Below, in pieces: positions 23,131 through 34,833 of a stretch of 51,596 nucleotides of DNA. The stretch spans positions 1 to 51,596 of the forward strand of contig LRSR01009179.1 of assembly GCA_001579985.1 (NCBI GenBank). The letters are read 5' to 3'. Each line of letters starts with the position of its first letter. The stretch's first letter is position 1. Source of the DNA: Hypsibius dujardini (taxonomy: Eukaryota > Tardigrada > Eutardigrada > Parachela > Hypsibiidae). The notes under the pieces are model-generated. The model was not told the DNA's origin. It worked only from the letters and a program-made list of their open reading frames with translations, and ran no database searches. The translations under genes were made by a program, and so were the position numbers.

Positions 23131-25089
23131 CGCCATCTTGTCATCTGCTGCATACATGGTATATTATACTCCTCCCAAAAACACAGCGATTACCGATCAA
23201 GGCACGCTCGAAACGGAATGACGTAGAAAAAAGGAACATATCCGTCCTTTCTAACACAATCCCTGTGCCCGGTTTTGTTTTTTGTTTATGTCCCTTTTCC
23301 GGACTTTTGGTTTCATTAAAGCAGTCCTTGCCCATTACATGGGCGCGTACATCTCTTGGGGGGGAGGGGGGTTCAGATTAGAATTTGAATGCTAGCGGAA
23401 AAAATTACTAAACACTGCACGTTCCATTTGAAATTTTATGAATGTTTTATGTGCCTAAATTAAGAAGGAAAAAACACCAGAAAATGGTATATACGGTAGC
23501 AGTCCGACAAACAGGACAAAATATGACCCATTGCAGAATGTAAAAAAAAGGGTTATTGCGCTGAAAGCTCACAAAGTTAAGAAGTCTTAAGAATCTCATG
23601 CAAAGAGGCGTTAACGGTTCAGATAGCCTTAACCAATAAGGATGAAAATATTGAAAATGCATTTATCACGGATCTTATCTAGCAGCATACCATTGTAATA
23701 AAAATACTAGTAATAACAATAGCGGGAGTGCGGTCGCCAACGTTTGCCATCAATCAACAAAAAGTAACAAAAAAGTGTTGGTGAACAAGTTTGAGCAAGT
23801 GATCAGCCGGAGCTATCAGAAAAATCAATCAGCCAATTTCCGAAATTCGCTGATCGCATTTGGCTGAGCGGGAAGGCAGTCAAGCTGTCAATGATCGGGA
23901 AAAGGCAACAAGCAAATCAGAACTCGCTGTTCTCTGCGCATGCGGCCAACGTCCACTCGCCCGCAGACATCTTTTTTTGATACCCTTTTTGACAGAATTT
24001 TTTACACAATTTATTCAGCACCTCACTGTCGCTATTAGCGATAGTGCGATCGTCAATCAATCAGTCAGTCAGACTGACAGACAAACAGACACCCTTGCCC
24101 AAAATGGCCTTCAGCTTAGAACACGGTCTTCCGGCCCTCGGCTACTGACATTCAATAATTATATTATTGTATAAGTATTAGTACTGTATAAAATTACAAT
24201 TATATAAATATAGCTACACAAGTGCTAGCAATCGATTGGATCGATGGAAAGACTGAGGAGCTCAGCCAATTGTTTTGTGAAAACAGAACTGATGCCTTAA
24301 GGTCAAACATTTCTTACTAGTAGTGAGAACGAACAGATTTATCAGTTATTGAGAGCCAGTCCCTAAAGCTTTCAGACGTTCATCTTCGGCAACGCGTTGC
24401 GCTATTGCCTTGGACTTTGACAAATTGGTTAAGCGACAAAGAGGAAAAGTTTCTGTTAGGGTTAATTTATTAATTACTTAGGGTTAATTAATTAATTAAT
24501 ATAGGGTTATTATAATTATTATTTATTATATTATTTTATTATTATTATTATTGTATTATCATTAATATATTATTATTTATTTGTTATTATTTATTTATAT
24601 TTGTTACTTCTTTTTTATTTTTATTATTTATTATTTATTACGTTTTTTTGGGTTTTTTTATTTATTTATTACTTATTTATTATTTATTATTAGTATATAC
24701 ATAGTGCAACAATCTAACGCAGACCGTGTTAGGCGATTTACTCGGTTTAACTGTGTCTATTAACGAGTTAAATGGTCGAACCCAATCAGTGTAAGGTTAT
24801 TGCCATCTGTGTAACAGACAGGTACGCAAGGGACACTACAACATGAACTGAATACGTATATAAGTATGCATAGCAAGTATCTTAGGTATATTAAATATGT
24901 CATATACATTAAATATGTCAGTATACCACAGGGGCACGACTGAATTTAGAAAAGTTTTGTTCCAGTCGAACAGTAGAACTGGCCAGTGGTCCGACTGGAA
25001 GGTTCAAACAGCTACCGAAATCTTTTTCGATATTATTACCCGGTGAATTTTAGCTCCAGTTAAATTTGTTAGTGAAATTTTTATATCCT
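23131..25089. other. Intergenic; AT-rich tract at about 24460-24710
   Basis: The section 24460-24710 is mostly TTATTATT and TTAATTAA units. A short CAGT/CAGA stretch lies near 24057-24090. I recognise no gene. Confidence 0.6.
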
Positions 25090-25369
25090 TCATTCCTTGA
25101 CTGTGTCACCGAAAACGGTAAAGTGATGATTTGTTCCACACCTGGAAGTTATTGTTGGTCGAGCTAGCACACTTCCAACACAGACAATTCTATCCGGCAC
25201 ACTCCCCAACACACTTTCGATAGTTTGTTGGGGATTGGAACGATTTGAATTGCCCTGACATTTGTTCAACACGGCTGTCGTCCTGGGCATAGTTGTGGCG
25301 TTGTCGTAGTCGTAGTTAGAATGATCATCGTGGTTGTAGTGGGCAGAGTGGTCGTCGTATGGCTGGTGT
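25090..25369 (-). CDS. Possible terminal exon, function unknown
   Basis: After a TATTTTACAG acceptor the minus strand stays open for 92 codons to TGA at 25090-25092. It is first His/Tyr/Asp/Asn-rich (HQPYDDHSAHYNHDDHSNY), then ordinary with four Cys (KCQGNSN, DRIVCVG, SRCGTNHHF). No other exon or family was identified. Confidence 0.3.
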
Positions 25370-25678
25370 CTGTAAAATATTGCTAGGAGCTGACAGAAAT
25401 AAACAATCTGAAAATTCGCTGCGCACTTCATTGTGCCTGCGGCTTCAAGGTCAAGGCCGAGATAATATTGAGACATTCAGTACGTTCCAGTTAGTAAACG
25501 GGTTATAAGAAGAGCCTCGCGGAACTCCATTCTTTAACACGTTAGAAGGAAATATTGCTGAGCACCCTCGCGCGAAACACTATCCGAAATACCGTTACAA
25601 TCGTTAACGGCTACTTTTACAGTACAATTTTAACGTTCGCTCCATGTTAAGTAACAAAAGAAATGTAATCTTTTTTAA

Positions 25679-26902
25679 CCCAATCTCATAAACCCAACAC
25701 AAGCTCCACTTAATTTCACATGTGTGATATGTTTCTTGTCTCATTTGGATGCAAAGATGTATCGTAAACTAAATTTGGGTGCAATGGAGTCTATTTTTAC
25801 ATTGATTACTTTGAAATACTCATCCAGAAAAATTATGGAAGCATCGCATGTCAGGAATATTGTTGTTTCTCATAAAGCAGTATGTAATTTCATAAAAAAA
25901 ATTCAACAAGGAAGCCGGAAGTGATACTGCACCATCGTCGGTGAAACCCCGTGGCTTCCCAAAACTCCGAACTCCGAATCTGGTGGATGCCATTGAAAAG
26001 GACCTCTCAAGACCGAATCCGCTGACACGTTCCGATACGTACTGATCCTTAAAATACGATGTGTTGGTTACCACTATTGCTCGTGTGGTTAGCCAGAATT
26101 TGGAGGGAAAGGCGCGGAAAAAGTGCCGTGTTCATGCCCTATCGAACAAGCAGTCTAAGCAACGGCTGGACCGAAGTCCGAGGTTCCTGCGCTTTATCAA
26201 CGGCCGTACGTGGAAGAATGTTGTCACTATTGATGAAGCCTGGGTGTATCTGACTGACGTTAACGGAATTCCGAAGATCTACTACGAGTTTCGGGGAGAA
26301 CGGTGTCCAGAAAGTTGAACCAAATTCTGGAAGGAATCTCACTTCAAGGGCGTCATATTTGTGGCCGGCGTTTGCTCCTGTGAAAAAACCGCAATCCGCT
26401 TCGTCAAACCCGGAGCGAAATCAACAATGAGTGCTACATCCAATATGTTTTGAAGCCGCTTTTCAAGAACGACATTCGGAAACTATTTCCCAGAGAGCTT
26501 ATCAACAAGGTCGGCTTCCACCATGATATTGCTCCAGCGCACTCTTTCGGAATCACCTAATGACTTCGAAATTCCGAAATCAAGTATGTTTCGAAAGAGC
26601 ACAGGATGGGCAATAGCCCTGACCTGGCCCCCATAGATTTTTGTCTGAACGGTCTGTTTAAGTGAAAATTGTTTGATCACGTTGACGCTACAGTGGCAGG
26701 TTTGAAACGGGTTATGCGAAAGGTGTGGTAGAATTTTGACCAAAGTAAAATTAATAACGCTTTGCGGTCTTGCCCAAAACGTGTTAAACACATGATAGAG
26801 AGGCAGGAGCTTCAAATCGAGCATGTTTGGAAAAATTCGAAGTGAAATTGTGCACGCGGGAATCAAATAAAAACTGCGTACCATCAAGTGGTTTACCCTA
26901 TG
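25679..26902 (+). mobile_element. Degraded mariner copy, 5' end missing
   Basis: It matches the mariner at 8769 from about 70 bp inside the left end through the 3' inverted repeat, which closes at 26902 before TA. The left repeat is absent. The transposase remnant has several frameshifts and stops. Even so, it keeps Asp at the second and third catalytic positions (before IAPAHSF and in SPDLAPID), where the other copy has Asn. Confidence 0.9.
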
Positions 26903-26904
26903 TA

Positions 26905-27358
26905 GTTATCTTTACTCTTTAACTTATCACCATCTGAAGATCACCATCTGTGTTACTCACGCCAGGGCTACTTCAGTTTTTTCACTATTTTATCTTCTCT
27001 GATTACCTCCCCACTTCGTCTTTAAAATACGTTTTTATGATTATTAATCACATAAAATTTAAGAGAAAACCCATAATAATAATATACTGACCATCTGTTT
27101 CTACTAGTTTGCATAGAATTGATATGCGAAGGTGGCCTGCGCGCAGTCTTTTCGATTTACTTGCAGGTTATTAATTAATTAATATATCCTCCAGTTCCCT
27201 TGGTGACATGGCTTTATTCCAAGCAAAGCACGAATGTCTCCATGTATGTTCTTGACGTAGTTCCCTGAAACACCCCATATCCTCTCTCTCTCTAGTATGA
27301 GTCTGACGAGCTGTCTTTCAATCATTTATTATTTGCGTTCGTGCCATTGCTGCGGGTA
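26905..27358. other. Intergenic, nothing recognised
   Basis: AT-rich DNA upstream of the KH gene. It includes a TTAATTAATTAA tract near 27171 and a (CT)n run near 27285. Confidence 0.5.
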
Positions 27359-30300
27359 ATGACCGGCGCTCAAATGCAGATTCAGCGTACCTGTCCTCCT
27401 CCTCGTGGCCCCTACCATCCCACCACCATCACCACCCTCCTACCGGCCACCGAACATAGCAGTTGCGTACCCAGCGTGTTCCTTGCAAACAACAACACCT
27501 TTAACAACAACAGTAACCACAATCACCAGCAACACTTCAATGCCTCTCAATTGCGAGAGGACCAACAACTTCGAAAAGGTAACAAAACTTCCGTTTTAAA
27601 AAATCCTGAAAAAATATTGCGAATAAATGATGTTTCCTGTGTTATCATGTCAGCAACTGAAGTACCTTTTCCCGCGACCCTTCGGTTCCTTCTTCGCGTT
27701 GAGTCTGTTCGCTTCCTGCGAACCTCACTTAACGGCTACGCGGAGGGTGATGTTCCCGTCAATGGCTACCGCATTCACTATGTCCTGGCCGAGGATCTAA
27801 AGGCGGGTTGCTCGCTTAACTCTTGACAGATCCGTGGACATCTTTCGTTATAGTTTTTTGTGCTTTTTTTGCACAGGCTAGATCTCCTGAGGGAACTTTG
27901 ACGTTATACGGTAGGAATTGCAAGGAGCTGCCGTTAGCTTAACAGTTGCAAGTTGTCCCTTTCCTGTTCATATAAAATAGTACCCATTGTTCGCTCAAAA
28001 CGAAACTTATTCTTGATATTACGTTTTTCAATTCCGAGAAAATCGCGCTTATTATTCGACAATGATATAAGAAATACATTCGATGTTCCTTTAAATATGT
28101 CTTCAAAACAGTATTTATCATTTGTTTTTCTGTTCTACGGAAATTAATAGTTGATGTTTTCTGTAGAAACGTCACTTCGAACGCTTGTGTTTTTCGTGTT
28201 TGTGCTCCACTAAAAATGCTTTTAATGTTCTTATTCTTATTAATCGAAAGTGACAGACATTGTACTCTTTCTTGTCACTCAAAGGAAAACGATTATTTTT
28301 TTCATGCTTCTCTGAAAGTTCTTGCCGTGTTCCGTTGCTCGGGTGTTAATTCTTCGAAGAATGTACCTATTGTTCATTGTATCTATTTGCAATAGGGCAT
28401 CTGAACAGTTGCCTCATTCTACTGGAAGCGTGGATCCATGATTACTTCAAGTGCGACCAGTTTTTGGAATGAGTACTACGGCGGCATGGGTCATGTCTGC
28501 GTGAAACTGCGATATCTTGTGCATGAGGGCACTGTCGGCATGCTGATCGGTAAGCCGACTGAAACGAAATTTCGTTGGGGCTCTCCCAGTCGTCCATGTG
28601 CGAATATAAAAAGGTTCTGCTATAGGAACTCGTGGACAGCATGTTGACAGCCTGTCGGAGCAACACGATTGCGACGTTCAGGTTCTAGGACTCACTTTGC
28701 CGGGTACGAAGAAAACGAGCGGCTGTAACGACCCCATTATAAGACAGTTGTGCGTACTTTTTCCTGTGTTTCTTAGAGTCAAGAGAAAGGGTGGCGTGTA
28801 TTGTGGGAAGAGTGGCCGATGCTGTTCGATTGGTGCGGGACATTTTTCTGTAAGGTTTATTTGAAGTTTATGTCTGCCCTTGAGAATCTCGAAGTTCCTT
28901 CTATTCAACTAAATAAACGTATTGGTATTCAAAATTCATATACTGGCTCAAGCCTAAAATTTTACGCGTTAATTAATTTTGTATTCATCTTTTACTGAGA
29001 GGCATTCCACTCGCGTTCCAAATAAAGCAAACGCTGAGAAAACCTGATAAACTTTTCTCACGGCAGTTCCGTTTTTCCGTTTCATCCGGTGTATTTGTCC
29101 ATGCAGGAGTCTCCTGGTGAAGCCGTTTGAGCAGCACGAAGAGATGCACTTTTATCATCCCGCACACTACGTCTTCGAAGCGTCCAAACATGGTGGTGGC
29201 ATCTACGAATGCGCAAACAGTGAACGCCAGCGTCTCATCGCCAGCCGGGGTCCGCAACGTCTATCTAATCAACCTGCTTGCCGTCTGCACAAAGGAGGCA
29301 GAAACCTCCCAGCTCGTTCCAACCGTCAGCCTCCAACTGTGCCTAGTTGTTGGCCGCTTAACGCTCTCGATGTGGGTGGTGGTGTTCGAACAAACGAACA
29401 ACATTTTCCAACACCAATTCCCTGGACTGAAATGCCTGGCTCCATTCCTGTTAACCCGACGATGATGATGATGCATCCAACTAAGCACTTTTCATATCCG
29501 TTAACCAACAGTCCTTTCGCACAACAATATCCGGCATGTTTTTGGCTGCCGTTCCTCAAACCCGCCCCTGTCCCGATGCCCAACTATAATCCAAACGAAC
29601 CTAATCCTCCTGTTCCTTCCTTCGTGGACATTCCGTTGAACGTACAACCGCCTCCTCCTTCCAGGGAGCGAACACCGCCACCACTGTTGCTGGCAAAAGA
29701 AACAATTTTCCACATTAAAAGCGGTCACGAACAACTGCGGCGGACGGTTGGTCCGTTGAGCGAGCCAGTATGGAACCGCAACCGTCGGCTGCTGGACTAC
29801 CTGCGGATCGGAAGCCACCCCGGAACGACCGTCTCCTGCTCACTCCTTCAGCCTGCCACGCCCCGAGGACTGCTTTTCTCCTCCCAATTGGCGCAGTGCG
29901 TGGGCGATCTCAAGGAATGGTTTCTCGATCCTTCGCAAATGACACAATTACGGGCTGTCGAGCGAGCGGTGATGGAGCTAGGCCCGAGAGACTCGCGTTT
30001 AGCCTTCTGGGAGAAACTCGAGGCTGACTTACGACCCAGACCGACGCCGGAACCGGGCGTGAAAGAGGAACCCATCGGGACGCCTGTTATATCCGACACG
30101 AACGAGGTGAACAGTTTCCACAGACCGGGTCCAATCGAACGGACCGGTGTGGAGCAGTCTGTCCAAAAAGTTAGAGCAAGAGTCACGAGCCGGAGACAGT
30201 CCGTCGCCAGTACTCACCGACAAGCCGCGAACAGCGTCTCACCTTGTTGGCGAAGAGCCGAACGAGTTTATAGCGCGAAACGTCCGCCAATGGCTGCAGT

Positions 30301-30913
30301 CGTTCCCTCGGATGCTCCAGTCGAACGAATTCCTATTCCGCTAACGGTTAATTCGACCGCACAGTCTGAACGAATACCGGCGAATGTTTATCGAATTTCC
30401 GTTTCTCCTAACAAGGCCAACAAAATGGATCAGAGAATGTCGGTGCCGGCGTTCCATGTTGCCGTTCTAAAGACAGAGGCAAACACGTTGAAGAAACACG
30501 TGGAACTACTTACGGCGAAACAGATGCTTGAAACCAAGAATCCGCCGACTCGGGCGCTTCTCGACGTTGCGAATGCTAGCGCAAATAGCGCTCAGTCTGT
30601 TGTTGAGGCTACTGTCGATGTTCCGGTAATGCCGCCGAGGAGCCGACCGGTGTCCATCTCCGGCGATTCGGGCATTCAAAGCGAGGATAGCGGTTGCGGC
30701 TCGCATCGCGAGGAAAGGGAAGAGCCCGAAGATCCAGAAGCGGAGGATACCAGGCTGCACGGAAAATGGGTCGAGGTGCATCATAAGAAGAATCTGTTGA
30801 AACGAAAAGCCCCGGTGGTGATCCCGGTAATACAGCAACTCCGTCAGCCTCATAACAATCGGCGTGGTCAATATGGCGGCGTGAAAGTTCCTCTTAAGAA
30901 TAAAAAGTATTGA
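27359..30913 (+). CDS. hnRNP K-like KH-domain protein, six exons, one-base frameshift in exon 3
   Basis: The exons are 27359-27578, 27654-27806, 28396-28549, 28626-28703, 28777-28849 and 29107-30913. KH proteins of this class bind C-rich RNA or DNA. KH2 is clear: VCVKLRYLVHEGTVGMLIG, then TRGQHVDSL completing a GTRG loop, and SQERVACIVGRVADAVRLV across three exons. A KH1 remnant spans exons 2-3: TLRFLLRVESV, LRTSLNG, RIHYVLAEDLKAG and LNSCLILLEAW align with hnRNP K KH1 but lack the GxxG segment. Exons 2 and 3 join in phase, yet exon 3 then needs a one-base shift at the T5 run (28461-28465) to reach KH2; unshifted, it hits TGA at 28470. Exon 6 adds ~600 residues with proline-rich PPPPSRERTPPPLL and a basic C terminus. 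No KH3 was found. The N terminus is Asn/His-rich. Confidence 0.8.
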
Positions 30914-32226
30914 CGGGGAAGGGAGGGAGAAATACTTGTTTTTTCTATTTAAATTCCCTGTGCGTTAAGACGAAAAGGATCGCATTGAAGAATGCTTGTC
31001 GTAACAAGCATAGGCATTACATGACTTCGTAGATACTGTTGTGACAATTCAGTCTGATCGTTATTTTATTTTCGAATAGCCACGTTAGCGCACCTGTGGT
31101 GTATTGGGTTTTAGTTAGATCTCAGCATATGCAGTAATGCTTCAGTTCGCAAGTGTGCTGTGCTAAGGATACTTCTACCTATTAAAGTATTGAAGAAATC
31201 ATTGAAATAAGAGTGTTGCGACTGCTTTTATGATGTAATAATACTTTGCCGAGAGGGCAACGGCCTAGCCAAAACAAAATAAATCGAGAACTGAATTTTA
31301 TGCAAAAATATTTGAGCGATTGGTAAAAAGTATTGTGTTATTGATAAAATTGTGCAGCAATCACTCGTTCCAATATGTTCTGTTCACAAAAACGTGAAAA
31401 ATTTGGTTCCGCAAAAAACAAACCCGGTTAGTTTTTTGTGGCGAGGCAAATACACCATATTCTGACCCCACTGGCAGGCAAAGCGAGCCTCTGGGCAAAT
31501 TACTACAACGTTAAGGACTCGTGCGCTAAAGCTGGATTCTGATTTGTAATTAATTACTTTTTTATGGAAATCTAATGTTTGATTGATGGATTACGGGCGT
31601 AATGCTGTAATTGTACGGGCAGAATTTACTGCACCGGTGGGCAAAATAAGCGACCGTTCGATTGGCCAACAATTGTTCCCGTGTTTTCATTCAGATTACA
31701 CAGTATATTCGTGCTCAAGGTATGAGGGCAATCGCAGTGAAAAAGCACTCAATAAAATATACCAAACGTAGAAAAGACTGGCGTGGATGAATGAGCCGTA
31801 TTAGACGCCGATGGGGAGGAGGCTTAAAATAAAAAATGCTCAAGGTAACTGCTTTCAAATTTGTTGAGAAAGAATTAGAGCGGGCAAAGGCAAATCTGCA
31901 GGGGAGAAGAAACAAAACTCCAGCAGGATGAAAGGTTGAAACAAAACGAAACTTGATAACGCCTTCCAAGTTGGGCATTCAAACTTTTCTGGAATGTCAG
32001 CAAAGATCGTCCATTTTTACAGGCTACCCATCGGTAATCGACAACACCGTCAGGGATGGTTAGTTTTTAGAAAAGCAACCACGAAGTGCAGGCAGGAGAT
32101 GAAATTTCATCTTCCCTTACTTTACATATGAATCACGTAAATATTAAACGTAAACAAAGTTCAAAACATGAAAATATGCAATCATGCAGGCAGGATCAAG
32201 AATGAAGGAGAGCCGGTAGTGCGTCC
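30914..32226. other. Intergenic; 3' flanks of two convergent genes
   Basis: No coding family was recognised. The stretch holds the 3' untranslated regions of the KH gene and of calmodulin. Confidence 0.5.
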
Positions 32227-32758
32227 TTAATCTGAGTGAGTGGTCATCATGGCTTCAAACTCCTCATAATTGACCTGCCTGTCGCCGTCGAGGTCCGCCT
32301 CGCCAATCATCTCCTCCAGCTCCTCATCGGTCACTCTCTCCCCCAGGTTGGTCATCAAATGGCGCAACTCCTCCGTGGAGATGAATCCATCCCCGTCCTT
32401 GTCGAAGGCACGAAACACCTCCCGAAGCTCCTCCTCACTGTCCGTGTCTTTGATCTTCTGCGCCATCATAGTGAGAAACTCAGAGAAGTCAATCGTTCCA
32501 TTGCCTAAAAAACCAAGGGAAAACTGACATAATGAAGAAACAAAAAGTGTCCCAAAAACTTGCTTATTCATCAGTCTTACCGTCTTCATCGATCTCATTG
32601 ATCATGTCCTGCAGCTCTGCTTCGGTGGGGTTCTGCCCGAGCGATCGCATCACCGTCCCCAGTTCCTTGTTGGTGATTGTGCCGTCGCTGTCTTTGTCGA
32701 AGAGGGAAAAGGCTTCTTTGAACTCGTCTACTTGAGCGTCAGTCAGTTTATCCACCAT
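32227..32758 (-). CDS. CALM: Calmodulin or close calmodulin-like protein
   Basis: Exons 32758-32581 and 32504-32227 join in phase (GACG/GTAAGA and TTTTTTAG borders) to give 151 residues with four EF hands. The loops read [36 protein letters not shown] and [38 protein letters not shown] and [12 protein letters not shown] are near-universal calmodulin segments. Differences from animal calmodulin include the [12 protein letters not shown] start, Arg at loop position 6 of EF4 where Gly is usual, and a longer MMTTHSD tail. It is probably a calcium sensor that binds target peptides, but the changes suggest a paralogue rather than the canonical gene. No stop or frameshift interrupts it. Confidence 0.95.
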
Positions 32759-33500
32759 GTTGTCCGGTAGAGTTACTCAAGAACTCACCGATCACACAAA
32801 TCAAATCAATCGCAGAATAATCGCTTGCCTCTAAAGGCTTGATTATTTTGTCATTAGTAAACCCATAAATGGAATTTCAAAATCCTCACATGAACCTCAT
32901 GTGGAGTGCTTGCAGAAACTGCATCCCTAGCAACTAATTTATTTCCAGTTCGGTCAGCAAGATCCTATTATAAGCCTGTCGCCACCGGGGAGTCCTGGGT
33001 CAAAGGCACTTCTGGAGAGGTTGCAGTCTTGCACTTATAGGAATTCCAAAATAACCTCTAACAAGCTTAAGTGTGTTTTATAATGCCGGGATTTTCGGTA
33101 AGCAAAATCACACTTATAGTGAATTTAACATCTGACTTACGCAAAAATTCAAAACAAATTAAATTTCTGAGCCAGGATTGTTAGGCTTTGAAGATTGAAA
33201 TTTGTCTACGTAGTTATCAATCTTGTGTGTCCACGACAATTTCACAAGATGATTTAACATACAAAATCCTCATATATTTAGAATCTTTGTGTTGTTTATA
33301 ATTTAATTCCCTAAAACAATGCAACTAGTGTCTCGTTCTTTTATCTGACGTACGATATTGCAGTTGTTTAGCATAATGCTACTGCCTTTTCTCAATGGAC
33401 TCATCTGCCCGCTCCAGTTAATACAGTGTGTGATAATGAAAAAAATGTGTTGATTCATGATGCAATACAAAATATAATTCGCATTTGCTTGATTACAATT
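32759..33500. other. Intergenic, upstream of calmodulin
   Basis: It presumably holds the calmodulin promoter and 5' leader. No distinct element was recognised. Confidence 0.45.
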
Positions 33501-33547
33501 TGTGCCTTCCTTAATCCGGATAATTTAATTGTCGTCGATGACCAAGG

Positions 33548-34379
33548 GTATTACGGTACGGATTGGTCATTGTCAGACATAAGAGACCCGACACCGGAAG
33601 ATGAACGGGTGGGCAAACAGAGACAGACAGACAGAATGAGAAACAGACAAGCAGGTAGGCAGGCAAACAGGCAGATAAGCAGACAGACGGATGGGCAGAC
33701 AGACAGACAGACTTAATCAAATGTTCATCCTATTTTATGACAGAATGCGACCGGACTGCCCTGGAAGTACTCCAAGACCAATATCAACTCCTGAAAGAGA
33801 CTCAAACGGTAAAGCATCTGGAATCTTTAATAGACATACCCTATTCTGAAAGCGGCGCCAGTGTTAGTAGTCAGGTAGCTTGACTACGCGGATGCGCGCA
33901 CCCTCTATTAACATCATCGACTTTTCTGCCTTCAGATTAGATTTCCTCGTCCCCTGGAGTTGAAGCAAAAAACAACTACTGAGAAGACCGAAAAACGAAA
34001 CAGGCGCGAGAGCATCTACCGGCTCTATCGGGCACGGAAAGACTCCAACGAGCAACATGGACGTGCGAGAATTACGGAAGCGTGGCAACAAGGCCCTGGA
34101 CACCCTCACGCAACACTTGGGGATCACGCCGACCTCTAAGACAAACATTCGCCAGTTCCTTGTCCATCGTCGCGGGATGATGAACGACTTGATGGAAGTG
34201 AAGATTAGTTTGGTGGGATAATTGGAACCTTAATTCGGACTTATTATAAACAGATGGCCACTCATTACCGATGCTTTTTAGTGGAGGATTTTGCCCGTTC
34301 ATACGTTATTCCCGGTGGGGTAACAAAGAACAACCAATGGTCGGAGTGGTATGCTTTAACCCAACGACCGATCTGCCAG
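33548..34379 (+). pseudogene. 5' exons of a decayed, unrecognised host gene
   Basis: Coding-like exons lie at ~33548-33608 (GYYGTDWSLSDIRDPTPEDE), 33744-33874 (CDRTALEVLQDQYQLLKE, ESGASVSSQ), 33936-34197 and 34254-34379 (HYRCFLVEDFARSYVIPGG, QWSEWYAL). Splice borders are good, but phases do not all agree: exon 1 ends in phase 0 while exon 2 needs phase 1. Exon 3 begins in one frame (ELKQKTTTEKTEKRNRRES) and looks coding in another after ~34050 (RELRKRGNKALDTLTQHLG). The gene appears frameshifted. A (CAGA)n tract fills 33610-33716. I do not recognise the family. Confidence 0.42.
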
Positions 34380-34570
34380 GTAACACCAATGATACTGTAT
34401 GATATTCACGAATCGATATTTGGAAGAATACCTTTTTTGCAAGCAATAAAAATTATTTTTAAATGTTAGGACATTATTTATTTATAATATTATTTTAGTG
34501 CGGAAATATATTTTATTTTATCGCTGTTTATTTTAAATAAATCTTGAGGGGAACTACGTACATTTATATT

Positions 34571-34583
34571 CCCTAGTGAACAT
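34571..34583 (+). repeat. Left terminal inverted repeat of the CACTA-like element
   Basis: CCCTAGTGAACAT matches the reverse complement of 42581-42593 with one mismatch in 13 bases. Weaker similarity continues about 20 bp inward (the AAGAAAAAAT/AGGAAAAATAT block). Confidence 0.75.
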
Positions 34584-34833
34584 GAGATTTTAAATATCAG
34601 GAAAAATATACGACCCAACATAATACCTTATATTTTTCTGCTGTAGGCCATATAAAATGTTATAGATCCTTATAAATTTTAATGTACACTGATAAAATTC
34701 GTACGTTTTTTTGTAAGGTCTTATAAATGCTTTTAAGTTGTAAGACCGGGCTGTGAAAATTATTACAAATATTTACCAGGAAAAGATGACCAGTGGTCAT
34801 TGTCTGATTTGATTTATTACACCAAACTGACAA

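Noticed and set aside
29127-29465. 112-codon plus-strand frame that looked like part of a third KH domain
   Set aside because: The overlapping 598-codon frame joins KH2 in exact phase, and this frame lacks a GxxG loop.
30514-30871. Minus-strand frame of 121 codons
   Set aside because: It is antisense to the long terminal exon of the KH gene and has no motif.
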